From positions 124,001 through 188,000 of the forward strand of contig JAFGCZ010000006.1 of the NCBI GenBank assembly GCA_016932335.1: a DNA stretch of 64,000 bases, given 5' to 3'. The notes beneath the pieces were generated by a model that had not been told where the DNA came from, did not search any database, and was given only the letters and a program-made list of their open reading frames with translations. A program made the position numbers and the translations under genes. Every line of letters starts with the position of its first letter. Positions within the stretch are counted from its first letter, which is position 1. Shown here piece after piece: positions 29,737 to 38,108 of the stretch. This stretch comes from Opitutales bacterium. Lineage in GTDB: Bacteria > Verrucomicrobiota > Verrucomicrobiia > Opitutales > Oceanipulchritudinaceae.

Positions 29737-31215
29737 ATGGCTTTTGAGAAAATTATAGTCCTTGATGATGAAATGATCATTCGCAAGTCGCTCGAACAGC
29801 AATTGCGGAAAAAGCATTACTCAGTCGCCACTGCATCCAAAATTTCAGAGGCGGAAGCGCTTCTCTCTAAAGATCAGTTTGATCTCATGTTTGTCGACGT
29901 TCGCCTGCCCGATGGCGATGGCACTGAACTCCTCGAGCGCGTTTCGGAAGATCCCAATGGCCCTCTCGTGGTCATTATTACTGGCTATGGCAGTATTGAA
30001 AGCGCGGTTGAGTGTATGCGCAAAGGAGCTTTCGATTACATCGTAAAGCCCTGTTCCATGGACGAAATCGATGTTATTCTCAAAAAAGCTGAATCCTACA
30101 GCCAGCTGCTTAAAGTAAATCAATACTTCAGCAACGAACAGGCCAACGGCAGCGAGATTGTTGGCAATAGTCCCAAACTTAAGCACCTGCGCACTTTGCT
30201 CAAAAAGGTGGCGGCTACAGATGCCACGGTTCTGGTCTCCGGGGAGAACGGCACCGGTAAGGAGCTTATTGCCGGGGAGCTTTATCGCCTCAGCCCGCGC
30301 TCGGGAAAACCTTTTATTAAGGTTAACTGCGCTGCCATGAGTGAAACCCTCATGGAGTCCGAGTTTTTTGGGCACGAGAAAGGTTCTTTTACCGGGGCTG
30401 CACAACGCCGGGAAGGGCGTTTTGAGCTGGCCCACAACGGCACTATTTTGCTCGATGAAATTGGCGAAATTCCCCTGCGCCTTCAGGCTAAGTTGCTCCG
30501 TGTCCTGCAGGAACGCGAGTTCGAGCGGGTAGGGGGCAACCGCACCATCAGTGTCGATGTGCGGGTCATCGCTACCACTAATCGCGACTTGATGAAGGAA
30601 GTGCGCGAAGGGCGTTTTCGCGAAGACCTTTTTTACCGCCTCAACGTGTTTCCTATTGTTTCTCCACCCCTGCGCGAACGCAAAGAGGATATCCCGCTGC
30701 TCGCCAATACCTTCCTCGAGCGGATGACACGTCGGCACGGCGTTAAGATTCCGGGCTTTTCCAAAGAAGCCATGGAAATGCTTGTGGCCCATCAATGGCC
30801 GGGAAATGTTCGCGAGTTGCAGAATACCATAGAGCGCTGCGTTATTCTTGCGGAACCCGGAAAACCGGCCGGAACCGATGCTCTTGGCCTCTTTATGCCG
30901 GTGCATTCTTCGGCCACCTTTTCCCAGCCTGTATCCCCTATCCCCATCTTTTCTGAGGCGGTGGAGGCTCCCGAGGAGGACATTCCTGCGGCTCCCTCTG
31001 CATCTCCTGCGGAAGCAGCTCCGCCTTCTCTGCCATCGAACGACGATTCTGGAGAATTTAAAACACTCGATGAACTCGAAAAGGATTACATTATGAAAGC
31101 CCTCGATTTCACCGGCGGAAAACGTGTGGAAGCAGCCGCACTCCTTAATATCAGTACCAGAACCCTTCGAAATAAAATAAATCAGTATAGATTGGACGGA
31201 GAATACATTCCGTGA
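29737..31215 (+). CDS. Sigma-54-dependent response regulator, NtrC/FlgR family (first)
   Basis: The 492-residue protein has a receiver domain (acceptor D54 in LMFVDVRLPDGDG, lysine in YIVKP), an AAA+ domain with Walker A GENGTGKE, the sigma-54 contact loop GSFTGA, Walker B ILLDEIGEI and NVRELQNTIER, a long Pro/Ala/Ser linker, and a Fis-type HTH (VEAAALLNISTRTLRNKINQYRL). It activates sigma-54 promoters when phosphorylated. Its place among flagellar genes and the sigma-54-type sites at flgN, flagellin and fliA point to flagellar control. No histidine kinase is next to it. The ATG at 29737 begins directly at the receiver fold. Confidence 0.92.
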   Translation: MAFEKIIVLDDEMIIRKSLEQQLRKKHYSVATASKISEAEALLSKDQFDLMFVDVRLPDGDGTELLERVSEDPNGPLVVIITGYGSIESAVECMRKGAFDYIVKPCSMDEIDVILKKAESYSQLLKVNQYFSNEQANGSEIVGNSPKLKHLRTLLKKVAATDATVLVSGENGTGKELIAGELYRLSPRSGKPFIKVNCAAMSETLMESEFFGHEKGSFTGAAQRREGRFELAHNGTILLDEIGEIPLRLQAKLLRVLQEREFERVGGNRTISVDVRVIATTNRDLMKEVREGRFREDLFYRLNVFPIVSPPLRERKEDIPLLANTFLERMTRRHGVKIPGFSKEAMEMLVAHQWPGNVRELQNTIERCVILAEPGKPAGTDALGLFMPVHSSATFSQPVSPIPIFSEAVEAPEEDIPAAPSASPAEAAPPSLPSNDDSGEFKTLDELEKDYIMKALDFTGGKRVEAAALLNISTRTLRNKINQYRLDGEYIP

Positions 31216-31355
31216 GTTGCACTTCTGCAGGTATTTGCTTCACTTATGAAAGAACATAGTGTAAGAACCGATTATTCCAATATCTGAGGAGCTTCCCCGG
31301 ATTTAAGTGTAAATCCACTTGGGTGTGCTTTTTGAGAAGGGGGAGACATAAAACC

Positions 31356-31892
31356 ATGAGCGACAACTTGATTCCATTCACTAACGAAGAAATTGAGGAA
31401 ATGGTCATAGAGGCCATTAACAAGTTCTTTGCTACTATGTTGGATTGGGAAGTGGAATTTGTCGGATCTAGAGATGGGGTGAATGAGGAGGATATCGATG
31501 GCCCCCCTGCTCCGGTGCTTCCTTCCGAGGAACCCCTCGTTGTCGGAATGGTTGGTTTTATTGGTACCCTCAGCGGCGTCATGAATATTCACCTCATCGA
31601 AACCCTCGCTTGCCTCATTACTTCAGGATTTCTTGGAATGTCTCTCGAAGAAATCGAAGAAGAGCCTGAGGTGGTCAACGATGCACTCGGCGAGATGGGG
31701 AATATGATCGGTGGGGTTTTCAAAAACAGCCTCTGTGATCAAGGCTATAGCTGCCGAATGACATTGCCATCTATCCTCAGAGGTAGTAATTTTACCATCG
31801 AAACTCCTTCCGGTGTCTTCCGACGCATCTACGATTTTAAATGTCAAGGCCGCCTCTTCAGTGCTGATTTGACAATCAAACCCGGCGAATAA
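31356..31892 (+). CDS. cheX: CheX-like CheY-phosphate phosphatase
   Basis: A 178-residue protein of the CheC/CheX/FliY type. The phosphatase signature (D/S)xxxExxN is present as D109-A-L-G-E113-M-G-N116 in EVVNDALGEMGNMIGGVFKN. The family removes the phosphoryl group from CheY or other receivers. ATG 31356 has GGGGGAG 10 bp upstream; the ATG at 31323 would add 11 residues. The next gene, a double-receiver protein, starts 18 bp later and is an obvious candidate substrate or partner. A 7-bp perfect hairpin (31299-31316) lies in its leader. Confidence 0.8.
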   Translation: MSDNLIPFTNEEIEEMVIEAINKFFATMLDWEVEFVGSRDGVNEEDIDGPPAPVLPSEEPLVVGMVGFIGTLSGVMNIHLIETLACLITSGFLGMSLEEIEEEPEVVNDALGEMGNMIGGVFKNSLCDQGYSCRMTLPSILRGSNFTIETPSGVFRRIYDFKCQGRLFSADLTIKPGE

Positions 31893-31910
31893 TTTACCGT
31901 AAACTGATCC

Positions 31911-33035
31911 ATGCAATTGAAAATTCTAACCGTTGACGATTCACGAGCCGTACGCATCATCGTAAAAAAGGCTTTCAAAACCTACAATGTCGAGCTCATC
32001 GAAGCTGCTAATGGTGTGGAGGGATTGGCCGCAGCCAGTAAGGAAACTCCGGATCTCATCCTGCTCGACGTGACCATGCCCGTTATGGACGGAGTGGAAA
32101 TGCTGACTAAGCTCAAATCGGATCCCGGTTTGAAGAACATCCCTGTCGTCATGCTTACTGCTGAAGCCGGGCGAGAAATGGTCCTGAAGATCGCCAAGCT
32201 GGGGATTCGCGATTATATTGTTAAGCCCTTTAAGGAAGATGTCCTCACCGAAAAAGTGGGCCGCATTATCGACCTGCGCCCCATTAGTGACACCCCCAAT
32301 AAAAAGAAAACTCTTTCAGACCGTTGCGACATCCTCGTCGTTGAGGATAAACCAGCTATTATTGAGCAAATCAAGCGCGGCTTCCGCAACCCCACCTGGC
32401 AGGTACACGGCGTCGCCTCTACCGGCGAAACCATCGATTTCTGCCAGAAGTCTGTGCCCGATCTCATTATGATCAGTCTTTCCCTGCCGGACGAGTCTGC
32501 ATACACCCTTTTCCGTCTGCTGCGCTCCAACATGAAAACCAAATACGTTCCCGTGTTCGGTTTGGTCGTCAAGACGGATCTCCATGCCCAGCAGCAGGCT
32601 CAACAATTCGGCTTCACCAGCATCATCACCAAGCCGATCGATTACGAAGACCTCGAAACCAAGATTGCCAAAGCAATCAACCTCGATACTTCTGAGCGCT
32701 ACTTTGCCTTTGAGGAAGATTACCTCATTGTTCACGTGCCCGAAACCAATAGCACGGCTGCACTGAATGAGGTCAGCAGTTACCTCAAGCCCAAGATTGC
32801 GGAAGCAGTGGATAACGGATATACCCGGGTCATTTTCGATGTCCATACCATCAAGAGCGTTAATATGAGCTTTATCAAGCTCCTCGTCGATTCTATGGGC
32901 ATCTGCAAAGAGCTTACGCTTTCCTACAGCCTGGTGGGCAACCCCAATGTGGCCTCAGAATGTAAGGGCTTTGAAGAATCTAAGGACTGGGTCTTCTATT
33001 CCTCCATTGAGGAAGCAAAATCCAGAAGCCTCTAA
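31911..33035 (+). CDS. Double-receiver protein with STAS-like tail
   Basis: The 374-residue protein has a good CheY-type receiver at the N-terminus (D9, D10, acceptor D53 in ILLDVTMPVMDG, K in YIVKPF), a second receiver-like domain (about 135-260: CDILVVEDKPAIIEQI...) in which the acceptor position reads MISLSLP, so the aspartate is lost, and a third domain (about 265-374) that looks like a STAS/anti-anti-sigma fold (ARVIFDVHTIKSVNMSFIKLLVDSMGICKEL-like). It is cotranscribed with cheX. A role in chemotaxis or in a partner switch is likely; the target is not known. Confidence 0.75.
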   Translation: MQLKILTVDDSRAVRIIVKKAFKTYNVELIEAANGVEGLAAASKETPDLILLDVTMPVMDGVEMLTKLKSDPGLKNIPVVMLTAEAGREMVLKIAKLGIRDYIVKPFKEDVLTEKVGRIIDLRPISDTPNKKKTLSDRCDILVVEDKPAIIEQIKRGFRNPTWQVHGVASTGETIDFCQKSVPDLIMISLSLPDESAYTLFRLLRSNMKTKYVPVFGLVVKTDLHAQQQAQQFGFTSIITKPIDYEDLETKIAKAINLDTSERYFAFEEDYLIVHVPETNSTAALNEVSSYLKPKIAEAVDNGYTRVIFDVHTIKSVNMSFIKLLVDSMGICKELTLSYSLVGNPNVASECKGFEESKDWVFYSSIEEAKSRSL

Positions 33036-33063
33036 GTTTTATTTCTTTTTCGGATCAGTAAAA

Positions 33064-33088
33064 CCCGCGCACACAGCGCGGGTTTTTT
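33064..33088 (+). terminator. Rho-independent terminator after the cheX operon
   Basis: A perfect 7-bp GC stem (CCCGCGC with GCGCGGG) with a 5-base loop is followed by six Ts. Confidence 0.92.
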
Positions 33089-33213
33089 ATTGGGGAAATT
33101 TTTTCCTTAAGCTTTCTTGAACGAATTTATTGCGTCCCAATTACTTTTTGTGAGATATATAATGCCTTGAATAGGAATGGTTAATGCTTGTTTTATGGTT
33201 CTGTAGATGCTTC

Positions 33214-33230
33214 TTGGCACAGTGGTTGCT
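33214..33230 (+). promoter_or_regulatory. Sigma-54 promoter of fliA (consensus match)
   Basis: TTGGCACAGTGGTTGCT matches the sigma-54 consensus TTGGCACRNNNNTTGCW at every defined position. It lies 26 bp upstream of the ATG at 33256, so the longer reading frame beginning at 33184 cannot be the translated form from this promoter. Confidence 0.9.
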
Positions 33231-33255
33231 TTTACATATCGCACAACGTAATGTT

Positions 33256-34023
33256 ATGAGCAACACACTCACAGTTGAGAAACATCTCCCCGGAGAGCAG
33301 CGCCCCTTTTTGCCGGATATCAATCCGCAGGGAATGCGCGAAATGCTCCTCAAGCACAGCTCTCTGGTGAAGATTATCGTTGCTAAAATGCGCGATTCCC
33401 TCCCTTCCCACGCGGATCTCGAAGAACTCGAGAGTGTCGGTATGATTGGTTTGATTAACGCAGTAGAGCGTTTTAACCCCGACAGAGGCTATACTTTCGA
33501 AACCTATGCATCCATCCGTATTAAGGGGGCTATTCTCGATGAACTGCGCTCTTATGATATGGTTCCTCGTTCCATTCGCAACAAGCAACGCAAGCTGAAG
33601 CGCACCAAAGAAAAGCTTGAACAGGAGCTGGGCAGAATGCCTACGGAGGATGAAATTCAGGACGAACTCGGCCTGGAGAAAAAAAAATACCTCAAGCTGG
33701 TTTCCCAAACTCGCCCCGTGGGCTTTGTCTTCCTCGACAAAACCACCGTTGGCGAAGATACCAGCCCTCACGAGGCTATTCCCGACGATACCCAGTCGCT
33801 CTGTTCAGATCTGCTGGAGCAGAAAGAGCTCAAGCAGCTCATTGCTCAAAAGATTATGGAACTCCCCGATGCTCAGAAAAAGGTGCTCGCGCTCTACTTT
33901 TTTGAAGAGATGCGACTTGCCGAAATCGGTAAAATCATGGGCCTTACCGAAGCCCGGGTCTCGCAGATTCGCACTCAGGCCATCCAGACATTGCGCACCT
34001 TCGTCCGTCGTATGACCTACTGA
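33256..34023 (+). CDS. fliA: Flagellar sigma factor FliA (sigma-28)
   Basis: The 255-residue sigma factor has region 2 (LVKIIVAKMRDSLPSHADLEELESVGMIGLINAVERFNPDRGYTFETYASIRIKGAILDELRSYDMVPRSIR), region 3 (KLKRTKEKLEQELGRMPTEDEIQDELG) and region 4 (LPDAQKKVLALYFFEEMRLAEIGKIMGLTEARVSQIRTQAIQTLR). The ARGAI/LDELR type of region 2 is specific to FliA/WhiG. It directs late flagellar genes; three sigma-28-type promoters are found in this window. I choose ATG 33256 because the consensus sigma-54 promoter lies just before it. Confidence 0.95.
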   Translation: MSNTLTVEKHLPGEQRPFLPDINPQGMREMLLKHSSLVKIIVAKMRDSLPSHADLEELESVGMIGLINAVERFNPDRGYTFETYASIRIKGAILDELRSYDMVPRSIRNKQRKLKRTKEKLEQELGRMPTEDEIQDELGLEKKKYLKLVSQTRPVGFVFLDKTTVGEDTSPHEAIPDDTQSLCSDLLEQKELKQLIAQKIMELPDAQKKVLALYFFEEMRLAEIGKIMGLTEARVSQIRTQAIQTLRTFVRRMTY

Positions 34024-34050
34024 AACTTTTATTTGTCTGCCAACAAAAAA

Positions 34051-34082
34051 ACGCCGCGGAAATTTCCCCGGCGTTTTTTTTT
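34051..34082. terminator. Bidirectional terminator between fliA and a membrane protein gene
   Basis: A long interrupted stem (ACGCCG...GGAAA/TTTCC...CGGCGT) is flanked by A runs on the left and nine Ts on the right, so it can end transcripts from both sides. Confidence 0.85.
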
Positions 34083-34098
34083 GCTAAATACGTTTCTC

Positions 34099-34794
34099 CT
34101 AGAGCTCGGCGGTAGCCTCTTCTTCTGCCGGTTCAATCAAATCCAGTCCGTAGTAAGCAGTGCGCAGTCGTTCATAAATGGCGATCTGCACATTATAGGC
34201 AATAATTCCCAGGCCAAAGCCCACCACCAGAAATAGGGGAATCAGTGGTAAAATCAGTATAGGCATCAGTTCAATCAGAGCCATGCATGCAATTAAGGGA
34301 ATCATACATACGAACATGATGAGCCCAAAGAGTAAATAGAAGACAAACAGATCTGTCTTCTTCCCCTTGGTCATATCCCAGGCCTTGGAGATGGTGTCCA
34401 TAATACCCAAATCTTCGTCCATGACCAGAAAGATGGCAGGCAGCAGGCCCAGCGCTAGAATGATTCCAGGTACAACCAGCAGTATAAACCCGATGACGGT
34501 CATCAGGCTTACTAGAATAAAGACCGCGCAGGATTTCCACCACCGCTTAAACCCGCAGAAAATATCTCCGTAAGTTGCGGCCTCTCCCCGGTTTGTCCGT
34601 AGCAGTGTATTGAGTAAGCCGACTCTTAAAGGGCCGATCATTACCAGAGACAGCAGTGGTCCGATTAATGGCAGCGCAGTAGGCATTTGTGCCAGCGCGG
34701 TCAACAGAATGGCCAATAAGGCAAATTTCCAGTGGGCTTTCGTCTGGGCAATGGCCTCCTGGATAACTGGTTGAAAATCAAGGGATGTATTCAT
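34099..34794 (-). CDS. Polytopic membrane protein, paralogue of the next gene
   Basis: A 231-residue protein with about five hydrophobic segments. It shares with the gene at 34925 the segments HWKFxLxAxLLxxxxQxPTAxPxxG, FCGFxRWxKSCAVFILVxLMT and DLGIxDTISKAWDMTKGKKxDLF. The pattern (glycerophosphoryl-diester phosphodiesterase membrane-domain like) is found in many unassigned bacterial membrane proteins. Function unknown. It sits convergent to fliA with a shared terminator; the paralogue lies 130 bp upstream on the same strand with its own terminator. Confidence 0.7.
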   Translation of the reverse strand: MNTSLDFQPVIQEAIAQTKAHWKFALLAILLTALAQMPTALPLIGPLLSLVMIGPLRVGLLNTLLRTNRGEAATYGDIFCGFKRWWKSCAVFILVSLMTVIGFILLVVPGIILALGLLPAIFLVMDEDLGIMDTISKAWDMTKGKKTDLFVFYLLFGLIMFVCMIPLIACMALIELMPILILPLIPLFLVVGFGLGIIAYNVQIAIYERLRTAYYGLDLIEPAEEEATAEL

Positions 34795-34872
34795 GCTTTA
34801 CGTTATTTATGAAGCCTTCTCTCTTGATGACAATCTTAATCTAGAAGAATCAAAAAGCACATACAGTGCGCA

Positions 34873-34899
34873 AAAAAACCGCGGAGATTTCCGCGGTGT
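34873..34899 (-). terminator. Terminator after the second membrane protein gene
   Basis: On the minus strand a stem ACCGCGGAA/TTCCGCGGT-like (ACCGCGGA with TCCGCGGT, loop of 3-4) is followed by seven Ts. Confidence 0.85.
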
Positions 34900-34924
34900 T
34901 TTGCAAAGGGTCTAAAAAAATAAT

Positions 34925-35638
34925 TTAGGCTTCAGGAGTTGGTTCCGTGCTTTCCGGAGCTGCTTCTGTTGTGGACTCGGGAGCGGCTGCTTCAGCAGGA
35001 GCGGCAACAACACCGTAGTAGGCATTACGGATGCGTTCATACAAAACGATTTGGAAACACATCCCGATGAACATTACTGCTATCATGGCGGCAATGTAAA
35101 TGAGTATACCTATGATTGGGATGAAGATTAGTATCATGCAAACGGCTACCACTACAGCAACACAGGCTAGGAAGATCAAACCACAGATGAATAGGTCCAT
35201 CTTCTTGCCTTTGGTCATATCCCAAGCCTTGGAAATGGTATCCAGAATTCCCAGATCTTCTTCCATAACCAAGAAGTTGGCCGGCAGCAATCCAAGACCA
35301 ATGATGATGCCGGGTATAATAAGAAGTAGGGTTCCGAATCCGGTCATTAAGCCTACAAGAATGAAAACAGCGCAGGACTTTAGCCAGCGGTTGAAGCCAC
35401 AGAAAACATCCTTGTAAACTACGGTTTCTCCACGGGTGGTTCGAAGAATGGCGTTCAATACACCAATCGTAATCGGGCCGGTCAGTGCCAGGCTGGCTAT
35501 AATACCTAGAATAGGTATTGCAGTCGGTATTTGCACGACAAAGCTGATTAGCAGGGCAACCAGGATGAACTTCCAATGTTGTTTCGCCATGGAAATGGAT
35601 TCATCCAGCACAGATTTAAAATTGAGATCGGTATTCAT
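34925..35638 (-). CDS. Polytopic membrane protein, tandem paralogue
   Basis: The product (237 residues from ATG 35638, matching the MNTxLxF start of its paralogue; the ATG at 35677 adds 13 residues) has about five membrane segments and a C-terminal tail of repeated Ala, Pro, Glu and Thr (AAAPESTTEAAPESTEPTPEA). It is a duplicate of the gene at 34099. Function unknown; a membrane-remodelling or transport role cannot be told from sequence. It is divergent from the second NtrC-type regulator. Confidence 0.7.
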   Translation of the reverse strand: MNTDLNFKSVLDESISMAKQHWKFILVALLISFVVQIPTAIPILGIIASLALTGPITIGVLNAILRTTRGETVVYKDVFCGFNRWLKSCAVFILVGLMTGFGTLLLIIPGIIIGLGLLPANFLVMEEDLGILDTISKAWDMTKGKKMDLFICGLIFLACVAVVVAVCMILIFIPIIGILIYIAAMIAVMFIGMCFQIVLYERIRNAYYGVVAAPAEAAAPESTTEAAPESTEPTPEA

Positions 35639-35767
35639 AAGCGATTCATTGATCTTAAAAAAAATGTGAAATGGCAATTTAAATCCTTCTTTAAGCCTAT
35701 TTTTTCAGGCTTGCAGGTGTGTCAAAATTGCACACTATAGTCCTGTTACTCTATTTAGGAATTTGAT

Positions 35768-37135
35768 ATGCCTGCCTCTATCTTAATTGTTGATGACGAA
35801 AAGCACACCCGCGAGGGCCTTATGTTTGCCCTTGAGGACGACTATGATATCTACACCGCGGCCAATGCCGACGAGGCGTTCAACCTCCTGGAGAGCGGCC
35901 CTTTCGATGTCGTTCTCACTGATTTACGGATGGCCGGTAAGAGCGGAATGAGAGTTATAGATAAAGCAATTTCCCAGCCAAATAAGCCCGTTACTATTAT
36001 GATGACTGCCTATGGCAACGTGGAGACTGCCGTGGAGTCTATGAAGCGGGGTGCTTACGATTTTCTTACAAAACCGGTAAACCTTGAGCAGCTGGAACTC
36101 ATCATCCGCCGCGCTCTGCGTTCCCGAACTACCGAACAGCGGGTCAGCGAGTTGGAGCAGCGCCTCGATACTAAATTTAGCTTCGAGGGCATCGTTGGCA
36201 ATTCTGCGGCCATCCAGAATATTATCGACAAAGTCAAATTGGTGGCCCCTTCCCGGGCCAGTGTTCTCATCGAGGGCGAAACAGGTACCGGCAAGGAACT
36301 CATTGCTCAGGCTATTCACCAGAATAGCGATAGAGCCAAGGCTCCTTTTGTTCCGGTCCATTGTGCCGCACTTGCCGCCAGTCTCCTCGAGAGTGAACTC
36401 TTCGGGCACGAGAAAGGGGCTTTTACCGGAGCTACCGAACGCAGAGTAGGGCGTTTTGAAGCCGCTAACGGCGGAACCCTTTTTCTCGATGAAATCGGCG
36501 AAATCGATGCCTCCGTTCAGGTAAAGCTCCTCCGCTTCCTGGAAACACGTACCATCGAACGCCTTGGCAGTATTAAACCCATGCCGGTGGACATTCGCCT
36601 GGTGGCTGCCACCAACAAAGACCTTAAAGCCATGGTCAAGGAGGGCACTTTCCGCGAGGACCTCTACTTCCGCCTTAATGTCGTTGCCCTGCAGATGCCT
36701 CCTCTGAGAGATCGGGGAGACGATATTCCCAAGTTGCTCAATCACTTTATCGCTCAGTTTGCCGAAGAGAACGGGGTGCCGCCTGTTACCTTTGGTGAGG
36801 GCGTGCTGCCCATCCTTTCCCACTACCGTTGGCCCGGTAATATCCGAGAGCTGCGCAACTTTGCCGAAAACATTGTTGTGATGAAACGGGGCGGGATGGT
36901 TTCCCGCTACGATCTCGACCCCCGTTTCCACGAACTGGCACTTCCCGCAGCGGAGCTTTCTGCATCGGTCGATCTTTCCAGCGCAGGTCTTTCCGTAGAG
37001 GAGAACGAAAAATGCCTCATCCGCAATGCCCTCATGGCCTGCAAAGGCAACCGAACCGAAGCGGCAAAGAAACTCGGCATCAGTCGCCGTACGCTCCACC
37101 GCAAACTCAATCAATGGCCCGATTTAGATGTATGA
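35768..37135 (+). CDS. Sigma-54-dependent response regulator, NtrC family (second)
   Basis: The 455-residue protein has a receiver (D9, D10, acceptor D52 in [14 protein letters not shown] in FLTKP), an AAA+ domain with Walker A GETGTGKE, the sigma-54 loop GAFTGA, Walker [10 protein letters not shown] and [11 protein letters not shown], and a Fis-type HTH ([21 protein letters not shown]). AGGAA is 7 bp before the ATG at 35768. It differs from the first regulator in linker and HTH, so the two read different sites. It may be the second arm of flagellar control or serve another sigma-54 regulon; no kinase is adjacent. Confidence 0.92.
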   Translation: MPASILIVDDEKHTREGLMFALEDDYDIYTAANADEAFNLLESGPFDVVLTDLRMAGKSGMRVIDKAISQPNKPVTIMMTAYGNVETAVESMKRGAYDFLTKPVNLEQLELIIRRALRSRTTEQRVSELEQRLDTKFSFEGIVGNSAAIQNIIDKVKLVAPSRASVLIEGETGTGKELIAQAIHQNSDRAKAPFVPVHCAALAASLLESELFGHEKGAFTGATERRVGRFEAANGGTLFLDEIGEIDASVQVKLLRFLETRTIERLGSIKPMPVDIRLVAATNKDLKAMVKEGTFREDLYFRLNVVALQMPPLRDRGDDIPKLLNHFIAQFAEENGVPPVTFGEGVLPILSHYRWPGNIRELRNFAENIVVMKRGGMVSRYDLDPRFHELALPAAELSASVDLSSAGLSVEENEKCLIRNALMACKGNRTEAAKKLGISRRTLHRKLNQWPDLDV

Positions 37136-37265
37136 TTTGAAAAAAGCGGTGGTTTCACTGTTTTTTTTTATCCCTTCTTTCTACTTGTTTTCACTTTTTC
37201 AAAGAAAACTATTCGATGATCTTCAAATACTTAAAAAAATCGTAGAAAAAAGTTCTAAAAATGTA

Positions 37266-37421
37266 TTGACGAATGCCTCCCTTGCTGATGTCTTACGGCC
37301 TTCGTTCTTTGATGCACGACCGAGTTAATCGGAAGCGCAACACCGGAGCTTGGCAGCTCCAAGAGTGTTCAAACTACGAAAGCTGACGCACTACCAACAA
37401 CAGCGTCAGTTAAAAAAATAA
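37266..37421 (+). ncRNA. Candidate structured RNA or tRNA leader with three hairpins
   Basis: The 287-bp gap before tRNA-Gly holds no convincing gene. A -35-like TTGACG is at 37266-37271, with only a weak -10 (TGTCTT). Three stems follow: CCGA/TCGG (37320-37332), AACAC-GGAGCT/AGCTCC-GTGTT (37339-37369) and CTGACGC/GCGTCAG (37383-37409), the last followed by an A-rich, not T-rich, stretch. It may be only the 5' leader of the tRNA transcript or a separate small RNA. Confidence 0.3.
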
Positions 37422-37497
37422 GCGGGCGTAGCTCAGTTGGTAGAGCACCAGCTTGCCATGCTGGGTGTCGTGAGTTCGAGTCTCATCGCCCGCTCCA
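37422..37497 (+). tRNA. tRNA-Gly (GCC anticodon)
   Basis: A full cloverleaf can be drawn: acceptor GCGGGCG with CGCCCGC, D arm GCTC-AGTTGGTA-GAGC, anticodon stem CCAGC/GCTGG around the loop TTGCCAT (anticodon GCC), T arm with GTTCGAGTC. The 3' CCA is encoded. 76 bases. Confidence 0.97.
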
Positions 37498-37502
37498 CTT
37501 TA

Positions 37503-37533
37503 AAAGCGCATCGTTAAAGATGCGCTTTTTTTG
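37503..37533 (+). terminator. Terminator after tRNA-Gly
   Basis: A perfect 10-bp stem (AAAGCGCATC with GATGCGCTTT) with a 6-base loop runs directly into Ts, 5 bp after the tRNA. Confidence 0.92.
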
Positions 37534-37621
37534 TGCTCCGGTATTGCCCTTAGTTAGCAGTTGACGCCGCTCAAGAGATTCCATAATTACTTGTCTTGTT
37601 AAAATTATGTAATCTTTCCAT

Positions 37622-38050
37622 ATGAATCCTCCTGAAATCGATCCTGCTCTGCTTATACCTCTGGCTGTCGCCGGTTTGGTGATCAGCGTCATCATCAACT
37701 CTATTTTCCTCTTCATTTCTGCAAGAGTTCTGGGCATGAGCGAGGTCAGCTTTGGCAAAGCCATTCTGACGACTCTAGCCATCTGTTTTATCCCTGCCAT
37801 CATTGGCTTCGCCGGAGTGTTTTTGCTGTTGCCTCTGATGGGAGCCTCTCCTGTGCTTGGAATGGTCGTGCTAATGTGTTTGGTTTTCTTCTCAGTGTTG
37901 CTGATTATCAAAACCATGTTCGATTGCTCCTACGGGCAGGCCTTTGTTGTCTGGCTCGTCAGTATCGTCATCAATTTCTTTATCTCTGCCTGTATTTCTC
38001 TGGCAGCGGCCGTTCTCGACGGTTCCTATAAAGTCTGGCTCGACTGGTAA
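37622..38050 (+). CDS. Small integral membrane protein, unknown
   Basis: A 142-residue protein with four strongly hydrophobic segments (about 10-30, 45-70, 75-98, 108-130), with a short polar start (MNPPEIDPALL). I do not recognise a family. It lies alone between the tRNA and the helicase operon with a terminator after it, so it is likely transcribed by itself. Nothing in the neighbourhood points to a job. Confidence 0.6.
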   Translation: MNPPEIDPALLIPLAVAGLVISVIINSIFLFISARVLGMSEVSFGKAILTTLAICFIPAIIGFAGVFLLLPLMGASPVLGMVVLMCLVFFSVLLIIKTMFDCSYGQAFVVWLVSIVINFFISACISLAAAVLDGSYKVWLDW

Positions 38051-38073
38051 GCACGCATTCAACCCTTTCCAAC

Positions 38074-38100
38074 GCCTCGGAGTTCTTCTGGGGCTTTTTT
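38074..38100 (+). terminator. Terminator after the small membrane protein
   Basis: An 8-bp stem with two G-U pairs (GCCTCGGA with TCTGGGGC) is followed by six Ts. It overlaps the space just before the convergent addA-like stop. Confidence 0.75.
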
Positions 38101-38108
38101 GTGTCCCT

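Noticed and set aside
33184-33255. A longer N-terminus for FliA
   Set aside because: The consensus sigma-54 promoter lies within this stretch, and the added residues are hydrophobic and unlike any sigma factor start.
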